Assembly: GCF_013377495.2 (NCBI RefSeq)
Contig: NC_066373.1
Location: 5,150,975-5,214,974 of the forward strand
Reading direction: 5' to 3'
DNA from: Cygnus atratus
Taxonomy: Eukaryota > Chordata > Aves > Anseriformes > Anatidae
DNA length: 64,000 nucleotides
Shown: piece by piece, positions 14,801-26,800 of the stretch
Layout of the letters: each line of letters begins with the position of its first letter
How positions within the stretch are numbered: position 1 is the first letter of the stretch
The notes under the pieces: generated by a model
Database searches by the model: none
What the model saw: the letters and a program-made list of their open reading frames with translations, nothing else
Told to the model about the DNA's origin: nothing
Program-made: the position numbers and the translations under genes

Positions 14801-17800
14801 TTACACACAGCCTAAAAAGCCAAAGGCCAGAGGTTGTCCTCCATGGTCCTGTTGAGTCCTGAATTTCAGAGCACTCAGTTACACGTGAATGTGACCTGCA
14901 TGTTTTCCCTACAGGTATGTGAATCGAGTAGTGGTCCAGGACCTTGCATGGGACCAGAAATGGTACTTCCTCTGTAACTCCTGGCTAGCCATTGATATCG
15001 GAGAATGCGTCCTAGATAAAGTGTTCCCAGTAGCTACAGAACAGGACATGAAGCAGTTCAGGTAACATCTGCTTTATGGCCTTTTTGCTGTTAATAGCAA
15101 TCCGTCTAGAAAAGCAAGTATGCAAAGATAACTCCCTGGACAAAAATGAAAACATGGAGGTCTTTCAAAAGGCTCTCAAAGGGCTCTGAACAAGGAGAAA
15201 AGGAAGGATGGTTAACACAGTCTGACTGTTACTCTAGCAGTTACACCACTCTGGAAATGCTGGCGTTAAAGAAGGATAGCCGGACAGACATACAGAAACC
15301 CAACCATCTTATCTTAAGTGTAATTTGCCTAGAAATGTATATAGGTACTTCATGACTAGCTTCACCACCATGACCACTCCTGTGGCCAGGAGGAAAGGCC
15401 ATAAAGTAGCCATGTAAATCAAGCCATGGTATTTGATAATTTCTCATAGTTAGTATTTCTTCTGACAGTGCCTACAGGCGTGAACAGGTCAGGACCCTGA
15501 ACTACAGCTTTATTCTTCCCTCTCCTTTCTAAGTACTCTTGATTTCCCCTTCCTCTTCCCAGCAATCTGTTTTTCATGAAGACCTCCAAGGGTTTCCAGG
15601 ATGGGCACATCTGGTACTCAGTTTTCAGCCGCTCCCCACGAAGCTCCTTCACACGAGCCCAGCGCGTGTCGTGCTGCTTCTCACTGCTGCTCTGCACCAT
15701 GCTGACCAGCATCATGTTCTGGGGGGTGCCAAAGGATCCAGCCGAGCAGAAAATGGATCTGGGTAACAACCATTGTCATTGCTTGGGCAGGAAAATACAG
15801 AGACGGCAAAATCTAGAAGCAGGGCAGTTGAACAAACAGGCTTTTTCACAAGATACAGACCTGATGGTTCCTGAGGTTATTTTTACTCTTTCCCTCTGCT
15901 TGATCTTGACAGGGAAGATTGAGTTCACATGGCAGGAGGTGATGATTGGCTTTGAGAGCTCCCTCCTCATGTTCCCCATCAACCTGCTCATTGTGCAGAT
16001 CTTCAGGAACGTACGATCCCGGCCAGCCACGCAGGGCAGAGAGAAGAAGCCGGGAAAGAATGGCCGGGTGTCTCCGAGCCTACCTCCCACCCCACAGGTC
16101 ACCCAGGCCGTCTCGCTGACTCCAGAGGCTGTGACGAAGGTAAGTCCCTGTGGCTGCTCCCCAGTGAGTCCTGCACTGCCCTCTGCTGCCACGCACTACT
16201 CGACATCTCCAGCTGAACAGCAGAAATCTTCCCTGTCAAATGACTTTTAAATTGTCTGAAGTGACAAGCCAAACAAGCTTTGGTGCAAAGCACTCGATTA
16301 CCCATCTACACAGCCATGGATGAGCACAGGAGGCATCCACCTTCAGAGTGTATTCGACGTGTAGGGAATCCTCATCTTCAGCGAGATCTGCCTCTGCACA
16401 TCCCAGACTCTAGCACAATTAAGATGTGTGTTCAAAATCACTGTGTTCAGGGGTTAACAGCAAACATCAAACAAGGCAGTGAAGATAAAGCATATCATAC
16501 ACCCAGTCTTCCTCCACTTAGATCCTCAGGCAGGTAAGCTGCATTTCTGAGTCCTGAAACCTGTCTTGCTGAGCTTGTTGAAATCTGCCTGCCACTTCCA
16601 GCCCTGTAGGATGTGTTGTCCTTATCCATTCTGTGGATTTTAGCAATTGATGCAGCTCCCAGACAGTGGTGCCTTCTGAAAACATCAGCTTAAGTCACTG
16701 CAGCCCGAGTCACTGCTGTGTTGCTGCTGTCTTTTGTAGGACATTAGAAGAATTGCCAACTCACTCTTTAAAGCCCTGAAGACTCCATCACTCACCTCAG
16801 TATCAGATTTTGGAAAATCAACTAACATCAACACGCTTTTGGCATTGGTTGAGGACATCATCTGCCACCAGAACAGAGCTGGGCAAGAGTTTTACGATGA
16901 GAGCAAAAAGAAGGATGACCCTATAATTGTGACACTAGGTGCTATGGATATACCAGGTAAACAACACAAGGTGACACACCTACTGAAGCCTTTGTAGTGA
17001 AATTGATGGTGACACTGGATGTGAGGACCCAAGCTTTTATATTCTGACTCAAAGGCAATTACAGAATCACAGCATAGCTGAGGCTGAAAGGGACCTCTAC
17101 AGGTCGTCTAGTCCACCACGCTGCTCAGAGCAGGGTTGGCTGGAGCAGGTTGCCCAAGACCATGTCCAGCTGGATGTCAAGTATCTCCAAGGATGGAAAC
17201 TCCACAACTTCTCTTAGCAACCTGTCCCAGTGTTCAACCACCTGTGCAATAAAAAAGCTTTTCTTAGGTTCAGATGAAATCTCCTGTGTTTTAATTTGTG
17301 CCCATTGTCTCGTCCTTTCACTGTGCACCATTTACCACCCAGCTGAGTGAAGACGCTGAAATCTCTTTCTTTTGCTGTAGAATGAAATGTTAGCTATCAG
17401 CCTGGCTTCAGAGTTGGATCAGTATCTAGTAGCATCAAGACTCACAAATATTAGTTGTTTCACAGTCATTTTGTCCTGCCTGTTTTTTCTATTATTGGCC
17501 TCGTGCTGTTGCTCCTTTCAGTCTGACTCTTAACTTAGGCATTGATTTATTTTCAATTAAACAATAATATAAATAATATGTGAACAATATAATAAATAAT
17601 ATATGAACAGTGAACAATCCCACTGATTTCATGAAGACATACGTTTGGCTTTCCCAATGAGTATTTGAAGCTACAAAATGCAAAGGTAAATTAAGAACAA
17701 ATTAACACTTGATCTTATCCAACTTTGCTACTGAGGTTTTAGGACTTCTGTCTTACAAAGTTACCTACTCCAGCAGAAGAATGCTAAGGCTCTATTAACA

Positions 17801-20800
17801 AAGCTGCATTACATGTCCTTTTAAATGTCGCTTTGTCACATTCATAATCTTGGGCCCTAATTTTTCTACCCTTCGTACTGAACAGTATTTTAATCTAGGG
17901 ATAGCCATGCTGATTTTCTCTTTTTTTTTTTTTTTTGATTCTTTATTTGTAGAAAAAGCAAGAAGCCCAACTCCAGAGAAGGGAATGTGTGAGCGACTGA
18001 AATACAATGATTACAACCGTTGCTTGTACATGCAACTCCAGCATGTAGAGCTGGAGTTGGAATTACTGGGGCCCCAAAAATTTCAGATGCCTCAGAGTTA
18101 TACACAAGCTGTTCGTCAGGTTCAGCACATGATGAACTTCCTGGAGAAACAGATTTGCCCATCAGTGTCCATCAGTGAGAGGTAACTCTTCCCGTTTTCA
18201 GTATAAGTAAATTCAGGTCATGAATTCAAAACTGTCCAGGATGACGGAGACGAAAATAAGTATTGCTTAATATGCGCTAGATGAGTGTTATAACAGCTGT
18301 AGAAACATGTCATACTATTATACTACTGTAGGAGCAACAAAGAAATCTCAATGCATTGAACTGCACATAAAAGAAATAATGACAGATCATTACTCTCTGT
18401 CAATTTTGCCTCCAAAACTGAATGTTATAGCACAGTGCCACGTGATTGTACAGCACTGAACGTAATCACTGAGCTCCAAAGTCTCATCAGTCTCTAAAAA
18501 TGCATGAAGAAAAACGAATAAGTGGACAAAAATATTTCAGGAAAATCTGATAATTACGTTGGAAGTATTGAAAAGAATACCACTAATTATCTTTCTGGCC
18601 TTTCTGGCGATCTCACAAGAGATGTATCCAGCAGCTAAAATGCACTTGTGTGTTTATTATTTTCATCAACATTTCTACTGGAGGTTCAATAATGCATAAA
18701 CTGAGGAGCAAATAAGCCCATCATATTTGTTTTGATTTCAGCTGGTGGCAGCACATTTTCTTGTATTTTTGCTTGCTGTATTTTTTGCTATCCATATATC
18801 TATGTAACTGCATTAGTTAAGAAAAAAAAAAAAAAAGACTATTTTGGTAGAGATTTTAAATCATAAGATGTTGCCAAACCCCACTGAACCTAAAGACTGT
18901 GATTTTGGCTTCTATTCCAGTGCTGAATGATTTTTTCTCTTCTGCTTGACTCTAAAGGTGGTCTCTTACTCCAAGCTTCTCTGGTGGTGGAAAGAAAAGT
19001 TCCTCTTCCAAAGGGCTGCCCTGGTGGTTTGTGTTCATTGCCTGGTTCCTTGTGGCAGCCACTAGTGGCGTATCTGGGTTCTTCACCATGCTCTATGGGC
19101 TGCATTATGGGAAGGAGAACTCCATCAAGTGGCTGATCTCCATGGCTATCTCCTTCTTTGAAAGTCTTTTCATCACACAGCCTTTAAAGGTGAGATACTC
19201 AGAAACGCAGCCACTGGCCAACACGAACTCATTCTGCCATCATTCCAGGAAAAGAGGAAAATGTGTTTTAAAGGACCACAGGATTTAACATGTAAAAATT
19301 AAAGTTTTTCCCTTTAAAACTAGGGCTAACACAGACCACAGATTTCTGTTGTCATTTGTTGGCACTAACTCCATCAGTTTCATCTCCCCTGTTTTGTCAC
19401 AATTTAATAGGTGATAAGGTTTCTGACCAAAGAAGATGTGCCACACGGCAAAAACCGTTTACTTAGGCAGTCTCTAGGGCTTGTGCACTATTCTCATGTT
19501 TATGAGCATCAGCTGTAAGACTTCCACAAAGCCAAAGCACAGTTATTCTCCTGCAGTACCTGGATCCAAAGGAATCCAGGTCAAAGTCTGAGCTTTTTTC
19601 ATATGAAATAGGCACGTAGTGAGTTTGTAGCTGATTCTTGCAGGTGCTGGGATTTGCTGCCTTTTTTGCTCTGGTTCTGAAGAAGGTGGAACATGAGGAT
19701 GAAGAAAACATGGCCATTGATGGGCCTTTGTCTGCACCAGGTACCTGTCTGTAAAGTAAAAAATTATTTCAAAAAGTGAAGTGCTCTCCAAGACTTTTGA
19801 ATGCTTTCTGCATCAATATGTGACTCACAGTGAGGACTTTGCGGGTTATTTTTATATACCTGAATCTCAGCTGACACAGTTAGCAGAAAGCACTAGAATG
19901 CAAAGGTGCTGTGCCTATGAGCCCAGCCATTAGCGTTCCCAAGATCAAGCTAGAAATGGGGACAAAGCTTAGTAAATGATTTTGTGTCAGTCACAGAAAA
20001 TACAAAGACTGCTACATGATAGACGGATAAATTTTGCAGAACACCTGATGAAAGAGTCCACAAGGTCAAAACATAGAAGTCCTATGATATGAAAGTCCTC
20101 AGTTTACATTGTTTTCCATATGCACCGTGTGTCCCTATTACCAAAGAGTGGCTTCTGCAATCACAATCCTGCCCAAAAAAAGCCAACAGCAGCAGACAGG
20201 AGTCCTAGGGCACAGCAAAGAATACTGTTCAACAGCTTCTTCCCTCACCTGGTCAAGCTCTGAGCACATCACCCTTCAAATAGAAATATTTCCTTATAAT
20301 GTCCAAAGAAGCGAAAAGCAGGATACAGATAAATCTGTTGACTGATGCCAGGTTTTACTGCTCTCACCCACAGGTGATTCAAATCCTCTCTTGGGAGCCC
20401 GACGAGACAGCAGAAGCAATATTTATCGGCCACCTCCTGCAGCTGATGTTGAGAAAATGAAAATCAGCTGCATGAAGGAGCAGAAAGCATTTGCCCTCAT
20501 CAGAGAAATCCTGGGTATTTCCCATATGAAGCTTACCTCATTTTATTCAGTAGTACTTTTACATCAGTGAAAATATTGTTCTCTTGGGTGAAAACATTTT
20601 GTTGTGTCTTTAGCCCTTCAGCAGCCACTACAGTGTACAGACCAGCTGCTCAGGGGCAGCTGGAGATGAAAGTGTGGCTAAGGCTGGATTTTATGCTAAA
20701 GAGACACATTACAGACACAAGAGGCTAAACAAAAGTTAGGAAGGGTGGAAGTAGGTCAACAGTTAAATGCAGCTGGAATCAAAAGAGCAAATGGGGGCCA

Positions 20801-23800
20801 TCTTTGCTGGCCACTTTTCTAAGAGGTGTATCTACAGATAGCATTATGTTTTATTGCCTCTGAAAACAATGGCAAGTAATACCTCAATATCACTTGGAAT
20901 GAAGTTAAAGCTACTCATTCCCTTAACAGCTGTCATCACTATGTATGTTCAGCCAGCCTTCCCACTTATTTTCTTGACCACTACTCAGATTCCTACTTGT
21001 ACTCCAAACGTGATATGCTTAAACCGCAGCACTTTGACTTAGCTTGTGTAAATTCATTAGCACTGGTCAGTCAGATTCTCGCAAAGCATCGCCTTAACCT
21101 AATAAGTGATGGCAGCACTAATCAGTCCTGCTATCTATTTTGACCAGCAGTGTTCATTCTGAGCTCACCTGCTGTCTCCTGTTTTTTTTTCCAGCCTATG
21201 TGGGGTTTTTATGGATGCTATTGCTGGTTGCCTATGGGCAGAGAGATCCCAACTCCTACTACCTAAACAAGCACATCGAGAGCAGCTTTACAGATGGATT
21301 CCATGATGTCTACAGTTACCGGGATTTTTTCACGTGGGCAAAAACCACCTTACTCAAAAATCTTTATGGATCATATACAGGTGCAGAGACTGCTTTGATA
21401 CCACCTTGTTTCACTTCAGCTTGACAGATGCTGGAACATTATCTTTATACATATCCCCAACTTGTACACGCATATTTGACTGGAGGAGGAGACTATGAGT
21501 GCATAAAACTAGGATTCATAGTCTGAATACTAGTGGATAACAAAAGCCCCACAGCCTGACCCCAAGTTCCATGTGGCCTGACATTTTCATTATCTTTAAT
21601 ATAATCCACAAGTTTTGCGCTGCAATTTTCCATTTTTCATATTTTACATTGCTCATTTCATACTCGGACATACGCCTCACAGTTTTGCACAAGCTTCTTC
21701 CCATAATTAAAAAACCACAACAGAACGACGGATAGATGGCACTATAAAGCTTTTCCTCGGGAGAGCTGTGTCTGCATCACGGCTGAGGTCAATGGGAGGC
21801 ATAATTACGCGCTATCACCGTGTTTCTATCTAGCCTTATCTAGCAACAGATGAGAGCCGTGTTCCAGCTCCCATTTCAGAGTAACTGTGAAAATACATTG
21901 GCAGAGCTGTTGCCTGGACAGGACAGGCAATAGCCAACTGTGGCCAAGGAGCAGCGCACACAGCTGTTTGCTGTGTGCCTCCAGGCAGGCTGCTGTTCTG
22001 CAGGCCTCTCTTTCCTTTTCTATAAAATATAGACAGATAATAATACTAAACACCATTATCCGTGGATGTTATCTAAGAATTGACTTAAAATCAACACAAG
22101 GACTTAATTTTCAGGACTGTTTCGCTTAGAGTTCTTTAAAAAGGAATCTGTAGCAAAATATTCATGTATCAGTGACTCATAAATGAAATGAAGCAATATT
22201 ATCGGTGGTTCTGTCATATTGCCAGCGCTGCTCTTTTCCCTCTCCCGATCAGGATTCATCACAGACGGCAACTCCAAGCTGGTGGGTAGTGCTCGAATTC
22301 GCCAAGTAAGAGTGAAAGGAGACACCTGCCCTGTTTCTCCCAGACTGCAGCGTGTGATTCGGGAATGCCACGCTCCGTACTCCCTACAAACAGAAGACAC
22401 ATCGGACTACGGGGAGCACTGGAACACTTCGGTCTTCGCTAACTCCTCTGACTTGAGCTCAGCATGGCAGTACCAGAGTCAGTCCGAGCTGAGAGGGCAG
22501 CCCGTCTGGGGCAAACTTGCCGTCTACAGGGGAGGGGGATACGTGATTCACCTGGGAACTGATCCTAACAATGCCTCCAGGTACCACTCGGTAAATTATT
22601 AGTGAATCCTCTGTTTAGGATTCATCTCAGATTCCATCCTGAAGTTTGCTAGCATGGATTATGCTGAATATTGTAGGTTTGACTGTGCTGCCTTCAGTGT
22701 AATTTATACTTTTATCATATTTCTCCATGTTAGGTAACAACCAGGATCACAAATTATAATCTGCTTTTCCTAATTTACACGCACAGATTCCAGATTTACA
22801 TAGCTGCAGAAATACATAATGTTGAAAAACTAGAAAAACAATCCTATCGGTGTAGTGCTAATCCATCATTGCATCTAGGCTGGCCTTTAACTTCTTAAAT
22901 ACTGCATTTTCTAAGGGTGTGTCAAAGATCGTGAGAAAATAAATTAGCCTAAATCTTTTTATGTTAATGTTCTGTTATCTCATTATAAGCCTCCGCTTGT
23001 TTTCCTATCACAGTAAGATCTGTGAAGCTTCTTCATCTCTCTGGTGTTTACACTCTCCTGATCCTTACAGACAATTGAGTTTTTACCTAGAGGGAGGAGA
23101 ATTAGTGCAATGTGTGTGAATATGAATAGTAACAGGGAATACTTTTAAAAGTGAAATAATAGGAAATGAGGCCTTGAAATCCGGGCCTTGGCAGAATTTG
23201 GCAGACAAGAGACATGAGATAGACAAGCAGGAAGTTGTATCCCGCAGGGGTGGAGTTCCAAACCTCTTATCTCTTACAAGTTATCAGAGATAGCTGTGTT
23301 TGTACAGGAACTCCTGTGAGGTAAGGGACCTGATGCATCTTAGGTTTAGCACTGGCCAGAGTCTGGTACCTGATTCTCCAGAGGAGCCAAAAAGAAATTT
23401 ACCACCTAGAGTAAACATCCCCTATCTCCACACCTAATGGGACAGATTTCCTCCCAAACCTCTTAGCTCTGGTTTGCTCTTTCTCATGAAAATGTCACAC
23501 TTCTGTTCTCCATGTGATACTGTCTCTCTCCTGTGTGAGTTAGATCACTGTCTATATTTTTTCTTTTGGCAGAATTCTCCAGTACCTTTTCAACAGCGTC
23601 TGGCTGGACACCTTCACAAGAGCAGTGTTTGTTGAATTTACAGTCTACAATGCCAACGTGAACCTGTTCTGCATTATAAGCCTGATGTTTGAAACCAATG
23701 CTTTAGGTGAGAACCTTTTAAGTTACCTAGTTCTGAAGACAGCAAGCAATACATCTACGGAGTGCATATTTACATACTGACAGTGTTTACTCAGTTCTTG

Positions 23801-26800
23801 ATTCAGTAAAGTAAACAGAAGATTTTAATAAATCTCCTCATAGCAAAATCAATGCAAAGAATTACAAACCATTTAGGAATAAATGTAGGTGTAGTACTTG
23901 CTGAGCGCCACAGTAATACAGACCATAATGGCACACATCATGTTTGCTCATGCTTGTTCATCTGCTGATGAAGAAAAGACAGTGCTGACACTTAGTCTAG
24001 ACTTACACAACAGGAACAAGAAAAAATGTTTCCAAATCATTTAAGTTGATCAATACACTATCAAGACAAAAAGTGCTAATAACAAAATCTGTCTTTTCTG
24101 TTGTAGAAGACATTAAATATGGCCATGTAATCATATAATACTTAATCTGGATACAACAGTGAAACTAGATTCTGGTTTGAATATCATACAAAAATATTTG
24201 ACCTGAGCAGTAGCCTCCCTCAGGTTTCTCCCAGTACTGGAAAATGCCCAAGTCAAACCACAAAACTGAGTTCATTTTCTTTTTAGAGTAAGATTCAGAT
24301 TTATATCTCCAGGCCCTCCTGTTACATTTTTGCATTTGTAGTCTAATCCAAACCACATATAGTCACGTCTAAATCTCAGTTTGATGGCTGGATTCAGACT
24401 CACGTTGACATGAATGTGAGTATGGAGGTCTTATTAGTGAACTTAATTGTTTGAATGAAAACAGAAAGCTGTAATTACTATAGCACTGAGGTGAGCATTG
24501 TTATTTTTTAGGGGCCTTCTTCACAAGTGCAGAGCTGCAAAGTGTCCGTCTCTACCCATACACCAACAGCCTCCACATCTTTGTTGTTGCAGCAGAAGTA
24601 ATTTATTTCCTCTTTATTGTGTACTACATGGTAGTACAGGTGAGATGCAATGGAAAATTCTCTTGACAGCATCACCTGGCTTTGATTTCATTTGCAAAGA
24701 CTTTAGGACTGTACTTGATTTCAGTAGTGCTGCTGCTGGCTTGCACCAAAGGATGATTGAATCGGATACTCTATTAAATAATAGGAAGGTGACATTTTAT
24801 TTGGCTGGAATGCTTCTTTTGAGAAGACAATGTGAAATTAGTGCAAGATGTAGTTTCACTGATGTGCACTAGCCTGCTTTATTGTGGAGGGCATAGCCCT
24901 AGCCTTTAGAGGTGTATTGTATGATATAGAGTCAGACTCAAACAGTCAAATTCCTGTTTCCATAGGGAAAACTGATGAAGACTCTGAAGTGGAGATATTT
25001 CCACAGCAAGTGGAATCTCCTGGAGATGGCCATTATATTGATTAGCTGGAGCGCCCTGACAGTGTTTGTGAAGCGCACAATCCTCGGGACTCGAGACATC
25101 AGCTACTACCAGGAACACAAAGAGGAGTAAGTACTAATGCTAGCAACTACTACGCTAGCTCCTAGCTGCAGTGCCCTCTTCTGAATCAAGAAGCCCTTCT
25201 GCTACAGGACATCCAGCCAGCTAGTGCATAATCTGCCTCGTTACCTGCTGTAAAGAAACATTGGGTAGAGGACAATAATGGCTTATTTTATACAGAATGG
25301 AAAATAATAACGTTTTCTAAAAACTGGTCACAGCTGCATAGCACCAGTAAGCCCATCCCCTTCAATATTCACATGCATGAAAGAACCTGTCTTCCTTTCT
25401 GAGTCGGAATTTGATAGCAAGGTTGTACCAGCTACCTTTAACCTATGACTTCCTAAAAATGAACAGTTTGTGGGTTACAGCCTGGAGCCTCTATCAGTTT
25501 TAGCTAATGCTCTTAAAAGAAAAAAAAATATATAAATTTAAAAAATACTGTCCTATGCGACTGAGCTTTTTGTGTGCACGCAGCAGGAAGCTCAGACAGG
25601 AACTCAAGCAAAAACTCAGCTTAACTCTCCACTGAAAATTAGTTCAGAGTGAGTGGCTTTTCCAGATTTTATGTATTCAAAGGCTCCTATGTGCATGGTC
25701 TAATACATTTTTTCTTTGTTTGTAACAGCTGCGTAAGCTTTAACGAAACAGCGAGAGCTGATGCAGTTCTTGGCTACCTGATTGCTTTCCTAGTGCTCCT
25801 CTCCACAGTGAAACTGTGGCATCTGCTGCGGCTCAACCCTAAACTAAACATGATCACTTCGACTCTAAGGAGGGCTTGGGGGGACATCTCTGGATTCATC
25901 ACTGTTATCGCAATCATGTTCCTCGCCTATTCCATCGCTGTGAGTGTGACTGTGGGTTCTGTTGTCTGCAGTCTGCATCTAGGTATTGCCAGGTTAAATC
26001 AATTATTTCTGAATGGTGACAGTGACGTGGCTTTGAAATGTAAAACTGAATAAAGCTGCCTATCTAAATCTTCGGTTAGAAGCCTGGAGCCTAATTCTTT
26101 GCATGAGTGAAAGAAGTGACAATATCCACTTGCCTGTTTCTTTGCAAACTGAATTTTAGTACAAAAATGGAACACTGGGACAAAAAAAAAAAAAAAGAAA
26201 AAGATTCTCCGTGTGCAACAGGAGTAACAGAGCAAAGTACAGGAAAAATCATTTTCTGGATAAAGCTCAAACTGGGGAGAGTACACAGAGTACCATTTGC
26301 TGTTTGTCTGCTTTTTAGGTGGGAAATAATTATTTTTCTGAATATTTTCCTCTATTTGAGGAATAATAATTACTATGCAAACAAAATGTTCTTTTAATTC
26401 TAATGAGATCAGAGAATTATTGGACTGCAACTATGTATGTACATTTACTGTTTTATTTGAAATGTTTTGTGTAAAATTTCTGGCAGAGGGCTATGGGAAA
26501 TTTGGCATACCTCAATTGCCAAACCACTGAAAAGCTTAAGTGAAAATCATCTGGACCAAAGGAAAAACGTAATGTGAAAGGCAGTCCTGTGACAAACAAG
26601 ACGTGAGGCAGCTTCATCCTGCCCGATTTCTCATCATCATAGCATTCATTAGCTGATCTTGCAGCATGCACTCTGATTATGATGTAAGATGTGCCTTGTT
26701 TCCTCTGCAGACAAACCTGATATTTGGCTGGAAGCTCTACTCTTACAAAACTCTCTTTGATTCAGCAGAGACCATGGTCAGTCTTCAGCTGGGAATCTTC

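Noticed and set aside
19411..19518. Exon-like stretch after taatag in the intron before exon 25
   Set aside because: Exon 24 joins exon 25 (19644) in phase and gives a continuous membrane-region sequence; no donor fits this stretch.
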